This document shows positions 46,401 to 58,976 of a stretch of 64,000 nt of DNA, piece by piece. The stretch is from Xenoacremonium recifei. Lineage: Eukaryota; Ascomycota; Sordariomycetes; Hypocreales; Nectriaceae. The notes below the pieces were generated by a model. That model saw only the letters and a list, made by a program, of their open reading frames with translations. It was not told the DNA's origin and did not search any database. The position numbers and the translations under genes were made by a program. The stretch spans positions 310,001 through 374,000 of the forward strand of contig WOFQ01000015.1 in the NCBI GenBank assembly GCA_012184525.1, written 5' to 3'. Position 1 is the first letter of the stretch; each line of letters begins with the position of its first letter.

Positions 46401-47832
46401 GGGCAGAATGTTCTGCAAATGTTTGAGGTGTTTCGGCTGGTTCGGATCTGAACCCTCCAAATCGGCTTTCGAGCTGATGCTGCTGGGCCGCTCCTGAGGA
46501 GGCAGGCAGACGATAGGAACTTGGAATTCCAAATTCGACCAGCCGAGCAGGAAAAGATTCACCAAGATCAGCTCAAGCGCCTTTCCATGCCATATGTGGT
46601 CGTTGAGAGACCGCGCAGCTGTGGCGCCCTCTGCCAGTTCTCTTAGGGAATCGCTCCAGCGGCCGGCTTGTAGATACATGGAGCCCACAACAACGGCCGA
46701 GCGACCCTTGCCTTTTAGTCTCCAACGATCATTGGCGCCTCCAGGTCCGAAGCCTTGAACGGATACGCGGTCGCGACTCGTATCTCGGCTACTCTGTGGT
46801 GAATCGGGTCGGGATGTCGCCGATTCTGGCGACGCCATGCCCTCAGGAGTACTCTGGGCACCATCTGCATGTAGAGGGGGGTTCGACAGGCCGCTTTTCA
46901 GAGGCGTTGAGGGTCGCCCAGGTGTTGAGCTACTCGAGTGTATCATTGGACGGTTCGAGGTTACTGGCATCGACATACGGGCTTGACTGCGGTCAACAAT
47001 GCCGCTAGCAGAGTTTGACCGTCCGGATTGCCGCGCAGAGAATTGGGAGTTCCTTCTTGACAAGCCATTGATTCCCCCTTCGCCTCCCCATGAAGCTCCG
47101 TTCGTATGTCGTGCCGTTGAGTAGTGCCCTGGAGACTCGATCGCAGTCATGGCTTCGAAAGACTTGGCAGGTGTGGTCATCTCAGCGAGGAGCAGAGAAG
47201 ATATATCACACATGACCGCCTTCATCGTGGTTCGCTTGCAGTCTTCCTCCGGTGGTATAGCAATAATTCCCTCTTCCGGCATGTGTATTTCCTGGCCTTC
47301 GGGGGCCACATAGTCGAAGATGAGGACCTGATGAACCAGCACTTTGGGGTAACTGTCTCGCAAATCCTCGAGCTCCTGGTACAGCGCACGAATGTTCTTT
47401 TCGACGGTACTCGTACCAGTCCCGTTCGCCGAGTGTCGTTTGCTAAAGGTAGCTTCGTGAAGCTCTTTGCCGTCGGCCAGTGCGATCACAGCCAGGGGTT
47501 CTCGGTAGAAATCGAATGGCGACAGTGCCAGGTGAGACGGAGGAGGAACATGTGTCATAAGACGGTATATCATGGCGCCATCGGGGTACGCCAAGGGCGA
47601 GAACATGTCTGTCCAGCGAGGGTTAGCCTGGGGAGACACAAGTCGGGCTGAGCGCGTGCTTCATACTCCTGTTCGGGCGCCCATCAGGGCTGATGTCTCG
47701 GAGGTGGACGACATGTTCTGCGTCGAGCCGCGAGACAAAAGAGGCAAATCGATCTGCCTTGATCTGCCCAAGCGGCAGCAGAAGCACCGCGACGCTCGCA
47801 GGAGCGACGGGAAGCAGAGGATCCAAGCCCAT
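43479..47832 (-). CDS. trs120: Trs120 (HypA), TRAPPII complex subunit
   Basis: Two exons (47667-47832 and 43479-47608) with a 58-nt intron give 1431 residues. Exon 1 starts at MGLDPLLPVAPASVAVLLLP and ends in DISPDGRPNR; the splice restores RPNRNMFSPLAYPDG, and HVPPPSHLALSPFDFYREPL follows. These blocks are conserved in fungal Trs120/HypA. A Ser/Pro-rich disordered insert occupies about residues 230-350. The C-terminal half is rich in beta-sandwich-type segments, as in mammalian TRAPPC9. Trs120 is required for TRAPPII to activate Ypt31/32 (RabE) at the trans-Golgi. The in-frame ATG in the retained-intron reading (MSPQANPRW...) is not the start. Confidence 0.95.
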
Positions 47833-48628
47833 CCTAGCATTCGGGGCTGGTGAACATGGTCCAAGGGCGGGCAACGGCGGATGGGATGAGGTCAGCGGGG
47901 CATTCCGCAGGCACAACCCGTTGTCAATCGGTACTGTCGCCTCGAACAGCTATGCGCTCGCGTCCTCGCCAGTCGTACACAAGCTGCGCCGTCGGAGGAG
48001 GGCTTTTCGGGTCGGGGTTGAGGTTCAGGGCGCAGAGCTCCCTTGACCGGTGATATAATCTGGCCTGGGCTGGTGCCAGCGGAGCAGTACCTGGTCTGTC
48101 GCATTGGATTTGAGCAGGAGCTGTACCCTGGCTCGGGCCTCCCAAACGGGAAGCCGGGGTCGGGACGACCTTTTTGCGCGCCGACGCCGCTGCCGTGGAG
48201 GCTGAGCTGGTGGCTGAGAGAAGGGTTCTAGCGCTTCCATCCCCGGGCCGTTACCACACCTTAAATTGTTTCTAGGGGATGAGGCTCTCCTGTTTCCGAC
48301 GGGAATCTACATCACAGCACGCGGAGAGTTCAAAGCAACATCGAAAAGACATTCCGTAATTACTGAAATTTTGTTATTCAGAATCACTACTCCGCACTCT
48401 CTCAAGGAGGTTCCAATTCCTCTTTGTTATCTTTCCAACACAACCACTAATCCTAGACCCTGCCATTTTCCAACGTACTAATCTGCCCTACCTCTGAGGC
48501 TTTCCTGTAATGCCTAGGCTCCAAACTCCGTCTATAAATGCACATGCAATGACAAATGCCGCAAAACGCCGAACTTTGAAAAAGGACCATCAGGGGAAAT
48601 ACCAGGGGCAATACCACGTGTCACTATA
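47833..48628. other. Intergenic: trs120 promoter and 3' region of the SDR-like gene
   Basis: 796 bp. The part next to trs120 is GC-rich with overlapping meaningless frames, and the part next to the SDR-like stop is AT-richer. No gene recognised. Confidence 0.5.
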
Positions 48629-49887
48629 CTAAGCGGACGACGGGCCCGCTGATGCACTTCTCTGAGAGGGAGTACTGTCGGATCGCGGTCTCAAATTCAT
48701 GCGAGCCTCCCGTTGTAGGTCGCTATCGACGATGTCGACTCCCAGGCTTGCTTCGAGGAAGTCCTCTAGCTCGGACGAAACAGTCTTGAGCTTCTCCTTG
48801 ACCTCTTCTGCACCCTCATGGCCCACAATGTGGCGTGTTGGTGGGTTCTCGTGTCCGGAGATGTATATCAGAGCATTAACCGTTTCGGCAACCATATTGT
48901 CGATATAGGCTGGGGGGAGACTAGGTATCCTACGCTGAATTGTCCCTGGAGCAATATCGGGCTGCAGTATGGTCGCGGCTTGTGACATAGATTCCTGTGG
49001 TGATGTAGTGGAAGAAGCGACAGAAGATGGTGGCCGCAGAGCAGTCTCTGGGTCGCGGTCCAGAATTCGACAATACATATCTCGGACGGACGCTGTTGCG
49101 GATGTAGGCTCACAGTAGGCTGGTAGGGCCGGCGCAACGGTGATGGGATTTGTCAGTATCTGTACCTCTGGTTGAGGCTGTACAATGGTGACTTTGATGT
49201 TGAACGGCGCAATCTCGTATGCCAACGAGTCGCAATACCCCTCTAGTGCCCAGGTGGCGGCGGAGTGCAGGGACAAGCTTGGCAACGCAATGTGCCCGGC
49301 GGTACTGCTCAGCACGACGATGTGGCCCTGCTTGCGCTGGCGGAGGTGTGGCAGAAGAGCCTTGATAAAGTTGACGTGGGCAAAGAAGACGGTATCAAAC
49401 TGCTGGGTCACGAGACTCCTCGTATATTCAGTAGTTGACAGTTCTTCAACTGTCCCAACGACGGCTGTGTTTCATCAGTCAGCGGCCAGGTTCTTTTATA
49501 GACTCAGGGCGGCAAACACAACACACCTTCAGACTTGCAGCAAAGTAGGATGTCAATCTTGTTGAAAAGCTGTAAAGTTTCTTGGATTGCTGACATGCAT
49601 GTTGCCATATCCCTGCCGTCGCAATGGATGGTCCGGAGGCGCGATGTCCAGCCATGCTTGTCGCTATCTTGCTTAAGCTGGATGAACTCGCCAAAGCGTG
49701 TTGGATTATGGGTCTCGGACGTGGGCACACACACAGACACAGTGTCGCCGTGCGAGAGCAAATGCCGGATGAGACGGACTGCAATGGCGCAGAATCCCGA
49801 CGTGATCAACCAAACCCGCGGCGAGTTAGACGTAGCTGTAGAATCGGACGTGTCAGCCATGGTATGCCCCGAATTCTCGTCTGCCAT
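48629..49887 (-). CDS. SDR-fold protein with degenerate cofactor and catalytic motifs
   Basis: Two exons (49527-49887, 48629-49464) and a 62-nt intron give 398 residues. The start is the first in-frame ATG (49887); the ATG at 49860 has a stronger context (ACC-ATG-G). The fold is that of a short-chain dehydrogenase: RVWLITSG beta strand and turn, HCDGRDM, KIDILLCC, HIVVLSSTAGHIALPS and EIAPFNIKVTIVQP all align by position. The usual TGxxxGxG is replaced by TSGFCAIA, the NNAG by CCKS, and the YxxxK pair by H and T (LHSAATWALEG). The catalytic-type serines remain. It is therefore probably not an ordinary oxidoreductase. A C-terminal extension of about 130 residues is Ser/Pro-rich with an acidic helix (VKEKLKTVSSELEDFLEASL). 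Confidence 0.8.
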
Positions 49888-52800
49888 TGCGCGCGAATGC
49901 CCTGCCAAAGGGCGATCTCAGCGAGGCCGTGCTGCCTTCCCCCCAAAGCCTGCGCCGAGACTGTGGTTTCACTGTCATAGACGGGTGTTGCTGCGCGGAA
50001 TCCGTGTCACGACGGGAGTTTGTGTTGGGGCTGGACAAGGCAATGGCAGAGCGGAGGTTGAGATGGATAAGACGATGATGCCTCGATATCCATTTCCAGA
50101 ATGACGGAACGGAGCCCAGCGAGCGCAAAAGGGTACCTGAGTGGAAGTGGAGATGAGATGGACCTACGGAAGGAAGGCGGGGGAGCGTGGGCGTGGCTGC
50201 CGCGCCCACCTGCACCTGCACTTGCGCTGAAGGAAGGTGCTGCTGCTGCTCCTGCCCCTGGACCGCTACTGGCTGTGGCGGCGGTGGTGGCTGCTGCCCC
50301 CCGCGCGGGACCTCGCCCGGACATTTCTTCTTCTTTCCCTTCTCCTACTTCGTGTTGGTGAAGAACGCTGTAAGGCTTCCATTAGTGTCTAATCCATCAA
50401 TACGGCAACGGGAATTTCTTTTGACGGCCTTACTTTCAGTTTTGATGACGCCGCAGCACTTCCAAAATCGTCAGCGGCAGATGCTGCAGCTAGACAGTCC
50501 CCGGGCCGGCACGGCGAGCCTCAGCAACAACGAGGAGGGTTTGACCGCAAAGAACAAGAGAACAAAACGATGAAGGGGGGAGACGACGAGGGGAATAAGA
50601 ATGGGAACTGAGGATCAGCACAGAACAAGAGTCCAGACCTTCGACGGGCCTTCTGGATTGGGAACGGCAGCCCAGCGCTCGCCGCGCGGGAACTCGTCAG
50701 GTACGTACGGGCCTTGTCCTGTCATCCGTCCATTGATGAAGCAGATACGCACGACAGAACCGGCAAGCCGTGCCCTGCCCTCCCGTCCATCCACATCCCG
50801 TCCGGCGTCCCGTCACCCCCTTCCTGTGACTCGACAGCACAGCTTACATCCATCCTCCTCACTCCGACGCGGTGGGACCCTTTACCAGATGGCACCTGTC
50901 GCGCACTGCCCAAAGCAGGCGAGGCACGAACATGACACACGCGTCTCTTCCTGAATTGGGCGCTCCCGGCACGATGCTCGATGCAGGAGACTACTGGTGG
51001 ACTTGTGATGACACTCGATGAAACGTGCCAGGCCACGATGGGCATCGGTATAAGTCCCGAGCTCGACGCTATCGCCGACCCCCCCGCCTCCGCTAACCAC
51101 TACTGTCGGCACTGCTCTCCCAGGGTCTCCTAGGCCGTCCAGGATCGGGTGCCTGTGAGGTAATGATGAGGATTGGGGGTCCTCCCACACCTGTGCTGGC
51201 CGCTGCCTGTTGGTCGAAACTCGGTAGTCGATCGGAGCTGTGCCCCTGGTCGGTGTAAGGCCGATCCGCTCAGCTTCGCTCTCGTTTCTCCAACTCTTCA
51301 ACCACACTCGCTGGCGCCTCACGCGGGAGCCCGATGTTGGCTCGAGCTCAGACACACCATCAAAGCATGAATCTTTTGCTGGGCAATTCATCAAAGTTCC
51401 GCCAAGCCAGAGCCCTAGCGTCGGACTTACTTCCCTCAACGTCCCCTAAGAGTTAGCCTGTCTTCTGACGGTGTGCCGCACTGGCCCTGCCGTCCGATAT
51501 CTGGCATGAAGTACCGATGAATCTTCGAGGGCACCAACTCAAGTCGAAGCCCATGTTCCCTGCATCCACTGCTAGAGTAGCACGGTCTCGACTCTGACGA
51601 GCTCACCCTTCGCTCCATCTCGATGAAGTTTCGGCCAGACTGCCCCTCTCGTTCACCCACTCGGAGCTCCAAGGCCTGGTCGACACCCCTCGTCCTCAAA
51701 CACGAAACACCAGAGGCTTGCATACAGCCTGAGCAGTCACTAATGCGGTTGAGATTTTGAAACACAGCGAGCCTGCACCTCAGCCCGCATTCGGATCTCG
51801 CTCCGTGGAATTGTACAGCTTCCCGGCCCGCTCCTCCCGGACGCTCCCGGATCGACCCATCTCCGTCCAGCTACCTTGTCACCTTTGTAACGCCTACCAC
51901 GGCCTTGGAGTCGAGGTTATCGGAATCGAGTACGAATGTCCTCATTGAGATGTGCATGATGCTGGCGCCGAAGGCCATCTCCTATGCCGCATTTGAGCAT
52001 GACCCCTGACATAAGCGAGTAACATCTAACAGTCGCGCCTCATGTTCGATTATATCACCATCGCAGGTCATCTACCTCCTCAGCATGGTGTCTTGGCAGA
52101 CAACACATGTTTATCGCGATTTGTTCGACCAGTGCAGACACCTGTGGTTTGATTAGCCAGTCACTGGATATCAATTCTCAATCAGCGCGACTTTTGTCCT
52201 TGGCAACCCTTCCCGGTTAGAAATTCAATGTGCTGCAGCGACTTCGACTAATGCTCGGAAATCATTCGTCGATCTATTCAATGTATTGCCTTTGTCGAAG
52301 TTTTCAGCTTGCCACCCGCCCCCTGGACCTGGATGGGCGGCACAGTAGCTTACTGTGCACCCGAACGATGAGGTCTAGACAACACGATCAGGCCACTTCA
52401 ACATTTACGGCTGTTTACAAGCGAGCAAATCGCAGGTGGTTCTTCCGCTGAAGGTTTTATTCCGCCTTCAGATCCTGTGGCGTTCATTAGTGACAATGGC
52501 CGAGCAGTACTGGTCCACTGCAGATCGGGACTCTTCTGATGGCCCGGGCAACGGGCGGTGAAGAGGACACCAGAACATAGGTCGCACTTCAGCGTTACGA
52601 TGGCATGCTTCCGTCGTAAGAATGCAGACCCTGGCCCATATCCTCATGACTTTGACCGAAGAGATCGGCTTGAATAGGAGGCTGGCTAGCCAAGTTTCTA
52701 CTGACGTGTTCCGCAGCTACTCTCGCTCACAGGCTATACTTCTTACCAGCCATATTTCAACAAGACCATCATCGATAAAGTCTATCGCTAGAATCAGATA

Positions 52801-53446
52801 CTTCTCTGGGTAATTCCTGAAATCCTTCGTTATTTTGTGCCCTAGGTTGAAGCGATGAGTATTGCTATCAATGTCTCCTGAGTACCACCCGAACATCTCT
52901 GGGGTCAGATGTACCTGAAGAATAGGGACTTTGGTCGCAGAGCCCTATAAATCACACGAGTCGCTATTATATTCAATTGCATCCATTGGAGTGTGCTTCT
53001 CGGCACTGAATTGACACCTCTCAGCGCGAACGCGGCACACACATGCGCGCGTCCCTGACACGCATTTTCTCGCGAGAACAGTTTATCAGAAGCAGGAGCT
53101 TTTCCTCACACTTGTTCTGTGCCAAGACCTTTTGATTCGGATTTTCTTTAAACTTCTCGAGGAAACACACATGAGCTCATTTACCAATTTTGGAACACAG
53201 CAGTCGAGTCTGACGCGATACGTCGCATGTCGAAACAACAGAAATCTGCCTATCTTGAATACTCGTATATAGCACATGATCCTAGTGGACGAGCTGACGT
53301 CAAAAGAAGATCAATTAAAGTGAAGACTAGAACGCGGGGAGACCCAGACTGGCGACACAAGCGTAAGAGGAGCAACCCCTGTAATTGATGGAAACTGGAT
53401 CTCCGATAAGCTATGGCTATCCTTACCCAAACGGCTTTCTTCAGTT
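49888..53446. other. Intergenic region, 3.6 kb, no supported gene
   Basis: The first 450 bases are GC-rich with Ala/Pro-coding shadows (GCTGCTGCTGCTCC near 50240) and include the SDR-like promoter. The rest has only short frames on both strands with no conserved motif, and no splice-joinable pair was found. It may be old noncoding sequence or a decayed gene beyond recognition. Confidence 0.5.
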
Positions 53447-55737
53447 TCAATGAAAGCCGTTTTGTCTTGGCATGTCCGTGTCCATCTCATGCCTAAGCCA
53501 GTCAGGCAACTCTGGTGGTGTTGACCATCCATCCAGATAGCTTTGCTCGGGCACGCCCTCCCCCGAGGGCTTCGCATAGATAGCCGATACGTACCACACA
53601 GTCTGTCCAGTCTTGATAGTATGCTGCAGCGTCGGGATGACTGTTCTACTCTCCATCAAATTGGAGTTTGGATCCGCGTTGACCAGCATTGCCTGACGCT
53701 GAACCCCGAGCTCCAACGCTTTGATCCCCACGGCACCAGCCGAGACGGCGAAGGCGCCGGCCTTTCCAGCGGCCCAGCCCTCGGGCGTGTTAGTGTCGTA
53801 GTTTCCAATGATCTTGGGAAATGTCCCCTCGCACGATCTGTCGTCGTATGGATCGAGGTAGCGTCCGTTGGTGGAGTTCACGTTGCGGATAGCGAATGAG
53901 CCGTCAGCTGTCATGACCTCACGCCCACTCTCGATCCTATGTGCTCTTAGATGCCAATTCGGCGTGTTCTCTTCAGGCGGGATCAAGAATGTCCTGATTT
54001 TGACGTCCGGGAATGGCTTCCATTCCGAGAAGAGTACCGGCTTTGGCTCTTCGGAATTCGATGATTGGCGATATTCGAGGCGTGCTACTTCGCATAGCCT
54101 TCTTGTTTTCCAGTACTCGCCACCATCGTCGGACAGACCCAATTGCGAGGCAAGAGCGTATTGCTCGAGAGAGAATAGACCTGGCGGCACGGAATAGCCG
54201 TAGGCACTGCTGTATGCGAAGCCGCCGTATTTGGCGTGGGTGCCTTTCATGGGGTAGCTGCATGCTTGGCCGGAGGATAGCAACATACAATGGCCGCCAA
54301 GGTTGCTTTGGAGCGTTAGTGAAAGCCCTTCACTCTTTGAAACAGTTGGGTCTCACCTCATTATATGCCCGGGTTGTTTGAGAGCCCTGGTTTGTGGTAT
54401 AACGCTCCAGTGATCCTCCTCCTTCGAAGTCCAGAAAGGGTGGTCTTCCGGCACAGCCAAACAGATAAATGCCAGGGTTGCCCAATACTGCTAACCGTCA
54501 ATCTCTGTCCCTGTTTTCTTTCAAACTTCCTTTACTTACCGGGCTCCCAGGACTGTTGTAATTCTCCGCCATGTACAGATTAGGGTACGAATAGCCAATT
54601 GACAACGTCCCACTGGACGTCCATATCTCACTCTGTGTCTGCCACCATCGAAGGTTTCGCATCACGATGCCCTTCACCATTCCCCAAGTCAAAGGGGCTG
54701 GAAGTTCCACATCAGCGTACGCCAGAGCACCCCAGAAAGACACCATGGCAAAGCGATAGCCCACGCTGCGACCGTATGGAATTGCTCGGCCTTCTGCGTC
54801 GAAGTAGTGGATGAGGTCAAGGGCGATCACTTGGGCACGCTTCTTAAACTCTGCTGCTCGCTCAGGGTCTTCTTTGCCGGCAAGTTTGGCGTAGAGAAGC
54901 TGGAGAAATTGGATTGCGAAGCTAGATGAGTAATAATCCATCTCTGCAAATTATGAGTCAATATTTAGATGAGAATGGAAGGGAGGCTCACGATGGATTC
55001 CTTCGGGGCCATCGTTTGACCAGCCATCGCCTCGATAGAACGTATTAAGGTGTTCTATGTCACTGTCTAACCTCTCCTGAGAGAACTTGCCGCCGTTCTT
55101 CTTGAGTCCTAGATTAGCGAAAACGCGAAACCATAACCAATTGGTGTTTGGCATACTTCAATACGTCAGCCGTAGGACAAATTCTCTCGCTAAATAGGAG
55201 CTTACTTCTTTTCGTTGATTGAGTTCCCCAGCCAATTTTCAAGATTTTCTCTCTCTTTGGCAGAGAGGCTGTCCCAGATGACAGGAGCCACGGCGAGAGC
55301 AAAGCCTGATCACCCAATGTTAGATCCTATGATACCCTCCCTCTCTCACGAGCACACTCACCCAGCGGACACATTTCTACCATCCTCTGGTCATTGTCCC
55401 TCGGGTATCCCCAATATTCAGGGTTCTCCGGATCCGTCCCGGCCTTGATCCCCTGAATCCACCACTCTGTACCGCGATGTTCACCTCCGCCCGCAAGCAT
55501 ACAGGCCAGACCCCATAGCGGACGACATATACCTTCAACTTCCACCGCAGACTGGTCGAATCGGACGGCTGTACCTCCGGGGCATTTGACCCTTGCTTTT
55601 TGCGGTGAGAAAAATGGCTCGAGAGGGTCGAGAAGAGTCCGGAGGAGTTCCTGTACTGAGGACCGGTCTGTGAGGGGGACTTGGGCGAAGGGATGGGAAC
55701 GGTTATAGCCCATACAAAGACCCTGGGTGGCATTCAT
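53447..55737 (-). CDS. DUF2264-domain protein, probable cytosolic carbohydrate-active enzyme
   Basis: Six exons and five introns (54306-54356, 54488-54539, 54944-54991, 55156-55205, 55306-55361) give 677 residues. The N-terminal 400 residues form an alpha/alpha-barrel-like domain with family blocks: EVEGICRPLWGLACMLAGG, PNTNWLWFRVFANLGL, TFYRGDGWSNDGPEG, YYSSSFAIQFLQLLYAKLAG and WTSSGTLSIGYSYPNLYMAE. The C-terminal 280 residues are beta-rich with HAKYGGFAYSSAYGYSVP. These match the DUF2264 family found in bacteria and fungi, often next to polysaccharide-degradation genes. No signal peptide is visible, so it is probably cytosolic. An activity on unsaturated or other oligosaccharides is a guess from fold and family context. 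The flanking 3.6 kb gap and unrelated neighbours give no pathway hint. Confidence 0.9.
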
Positions 55738-56614
55738 GATGTTTGTGGCTTCCTCCAGGATGATGATGTTTTGCGCTTACAGCTACGTAGCAGAAGAAGA
55801 ATTAGAAGGGTATGGCATGATTGATAAACGAGATCATGTCTACATTGCATCGAGTGTCGTGACAGCATCATACCCTAATGCCGGTTATTGAAGAGGGTCC
55901 ATGAATATGGATCTCATCGGCTATTGAAAACATGACGGAGTCCAGGGGAATGGGGTATTTCGTTGGTTGACAAATTGGGGGATCTACAAGTTGGGGGTCA
56001 AGATGCACTACTGCATACGTACAGAGTTCAATAGAAAGAAATCATGAGGCTGTCCCGGCTCATGATCTGGCTATTTAGGCTATATTCGCGGCACGGGTAA
56101 TACCTTCGGAGGGGAATATGCCGAGATAGGGAGACTGTTTGTTCTATGGATGAAAGTACGGATAGTGGATTGGTCTACTCCATAGGTCGGCAAACCATTC
56201 ATTGTCTAATACCCGATCCTACTTATAAGCTACCCTAGAGCTAAAAATAGGCTTTGACTTGCTTCTACGCTGAGATTTGAGGCGGCTATTTCAGCAACCA
56301 GGATGAGTTTATGTACTTTTTTGATCTTATAACATTTTCATGATTAAGAACTTGATTCCGGAAAAAGATGGGCCTTATAAACAAAGAAATGCAATCGGTA
56401 GGCGCCGACTATGTTTGCGCTCAACGCTGCACTCAACTGCGCTGCGAGACGCGGATGCCGTAACTCACGGCAATCAGTCCCGTCAGCTCTCCTTCCTGCG
56501 TCACGTTTGTCATTTCAACTCCTTCATCCTCCCGCAATGAGAATACAGCGTCGATGTGACTCCCCTCGCGAAAGCCCTTGAAGCATCATGACAGCTCGTT
56601 AAGCGACCGCGGCC
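55738..56614. other. Intergenic: divergent promoter region between DUF2264 and ASXH genes
   Basis: 877 bp, AT-richer than the flanking genes, with no ORF of interest. The two flanking genes are divergent, so it should hold both promoters. Confidence 0.5.
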
Positions 56615-57561
56615 ATGCAGACTCGACAAAGCTCTAAAGCTGAACGCGCTGAGGCTGCTGATCCCGCAGAGCTGGCTGCTTCTGTGCCCTCGTCGGCGCC
56701 CGAGACGCCCAAGAAGAAGGTTGTTGTGCGCAAGAAGCCGCAGCGGAAGTCGAAATGGAATGCCGAGAACATCATGACCGACCCCAAATCACCTCTCGCG
56801 ACGGCCGACCTCCGGGTAAGCCAGTGTGAAGCCTAACATACATGCCTTAGCTAACAAGTGACGGGCAGAGCATCCTCGGAAACCCCCTCGCCTGGGACGC
56901 GTTGGACAAGGCTGAGCAGGAGGAGGTTCTGGCCCTGTTCCCCGACAACCAGCACATCACGGCGGCAGGCACACCGGATGCGCGGCCTAACTTTGCGTCG
57001 CTGATGAACGACGATAGCTTCCGACACGACTGTGCGGCATACGTGGAGAATGTGAAGCTGGGCAGACACGATCCGGAGTGGCTAGCGAGTGCGTGGGCAG
57101 CACATGAGAGGCGCAAGGCGGGTGATTTTGATGAGTACTTGGAGCAGCGGTTTCGGGATGACTGGGAGGTTGAGATACCGGAGGAGATGAGGACGCGCAG
57201 AGGAGGGCCAGCGTTCGGACAGAAGCGGGAGGGGTCTACGGCGAGTGAGGCTACGGTTAGCAAAGGAGCTGGAGAAGACCAGAACGGCAAGGACACGAAA
57301 GCCGACGAAGCAACATCGGAGGCAAACGAGGACATGATGGAGGTCGACAACGTGGAAGCCGACGAGACCAAAGACGAGGAGATGCCCAACGAGGCTGCCA
57401 CGAGCGAGAAAAGCACACGACAGAGGGCGCAGAGTGTGGACGAGCTTCAGGCTGCTGATGCTGAACACGACCAGACGAAAGCAAAGGATAGCATTATGGT
57501 CCAAGTGCTGGACACCAGGATGGACGTGGACGGTGAGAACAGCGTGGATGAGCTGGCATGA
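56615..57561 (+). CDS. ASX-homology (ASXH/DEUBAD-like) nuclear protein
   Basis: Two exons (56615-56815, 56869-57561) and a 53-nt intron give 297 residues. After a basic nuclear-type segment (PKKKVVVRKKPQRKSKW) comes the ASXH domain: NIMTDPKSPLATADLR then SILGNPLAWDAL, EEVLALFPDNQHI, RPNFASLMNDDSFRHDCAAY and GRHDPEWLASAW. The C-terminal 130 residues are acidic and disordered (Glu/Asp/Thr/Lys). In animals Asx-type proteins activate the BAP1/Calypso histone H2A deubiquitinase through this domain. Fungal members are mostly uncharacterised, so a role in chromatin is an inference from the domain. The reverse-strand open frame of 189 codons over the same region is a shadow. Confidence 0.88.
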
Positions 57562-57880
57562 TAGTCGACCATGGCAATAAAGACGGACGGGACATTCGAC
57601 TAGATTTTAGACCGTTGAAAATTGCCTTTTTCAAGGCTTTCCGAATTTGAGACGTTTTGCTTTGAGAGGCATCTGAGGCTTATAGATTTTTGTATAGCGG
57701 GCTGCCCCCACTGAAGATATCGTCATGGCTCCCCCACCAGGCTTGAGTCTTCAACCTTCAAACAACCTCTCACCAGCTTTGCGACTCACTAATCCAATCT
57801 GAACTCCAACTTCTAACTTGGGCAGAATCATCACCTCGCAGATCGTTGTATGGTGTGTTCCATACTTAACAACGCCCATA
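57562..57880. other. Short intergenic gap before elp5
   Basis: 319 bp holding the 3' UTR of the ASXH gene and the elp5 promoter; nothing specific is recognisable. Confidence 0.5.
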
Positions 57881-58976
57881 ATGGCGCCCGTTTCCAGCGC
57901 CCACACCCGCACTCACAGCCTGCTCCTCCTGCAAAAACTCCTAAATCTTCGCGATGGCACAAGTCCTCTGACCCTCATCCTCGATACTCTAGAGCAACCT
58001 GCTCAGCCACTACTGTCCGAGTTTATTTCTCGCTCCAAGGTAAGTCAACCGAGTCGCCAGTCAAACGCCCAGAGACTGACTTCGTGAAGATTGGAAAGGC
58101 GACGGTGATATTCCTCTCTTTCGCGACGCTTAAGAAGCCGCAAGATGTCGACGTTTTCGTCAAGGCGGTGGGCAAGGATCTTGCTGTTGTGCGGAGAGAT
58201 TTGGTAGCGCATTATCCGGCGTTTGATCCTCTGGCCAGTAAAGACAAGAAGCCTACTCAAAGTAAGTGTACTCTAATATGTTCTCAACAACATCACTAAC
58301 TCGTCTGCCAGGAGCCGTAGTCATCATCGACTCTCTCAACGCCCTCGCCGCCACGGCTCCCCAGTCCATGGCAATGTTCCTCTCCGGAATCATCACTCCC
58401 GCCGTCTCCATCCTCGCCACATACCACGACGACGTGACCATCCCACTGCCCAAATCCTTCAGCGAGTACGAGCCTCACCCGCTGACCATTCTCTGTCATC
58501 TCGCCACCGCCGTCCTACGGATATCCAGCCTACACCATGAAATCGAGCGTCAAAAAGCCCGCAACCGGAGCATTCAAGAACCCGAGTTCGGTCTCGCCGA
58601 AGACCGCGAGGGCATCCTCATCGGCCTGCGCCCGAATGCTAAGCACAGCGCCGACGACACTGGCGTGGTCATCCACATGGAGCTCCGGCGGCGCAGCGGC
58701 CGCACCGTGTCCGAGAAGTTCATCCTGACCGACAAGCTGTGCCTCCTGACGGACCATCCGATGTTCCAGGTGCCGAAGGATGGAGGAGGAGAGGACGAGG
58801 AGATGCCGGAGAGTTCGTTTGATTTGGGGCTGACGGAGAAGCAGCGGAGGGATCGCGAGGGGATCGTATTGCCGTATTTTGATGCGCAGACGGATATTGG
58901 GGCGGGTGAGGGGGGGAGGATTTTGTATGAGATGGGGAGGGAGGATGATTTTGATGATGAGGAGGATGAGATTTAG
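57881..58976 (+). CDS. elp5: Elongator subunit Elp5 (Iki1)
   Basis: Three exons (57881-58039, 58090-58261, 58312-58976) with two 50-nt introns give 331 residues. The start is the ATG at 57881, giving MAPVSSAHTRTHSLLLLQKL. Family blocks are LRDGTSPLTLILDTLEQPA, ATVIFLSFATLKKP, AVVIIDSLNALAATAP, TILCHLATAVLRISSLHHEI and an acidic C-terminus ending FDDEEDEI. Elp4-Elp5-Elp6 form a RecA-like hexameric ring, and Elp5 lacks a canonical Walker A, as seen here. The complex binds tRNA and supports Elongator-dependent wobble-uridine (mcm5/ncm5) modification. The protein is about the usual fungal length. Confidence 0.9.

Noticed and set aside
47609..47639. Start of the trs120 long exon as an independent start codon (MSPQANPRW...)
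   Set aside because: Splicing at 47609-47666 joins the frame to a conserved N-terminal exon and restores RPNRNMFSPLAYPDG.
56847..57416. 189-codon minus-strand ORF
   Set aside because: Antisense shadow of the ASXH protein; Ser/Leu-rich composition without motifs.
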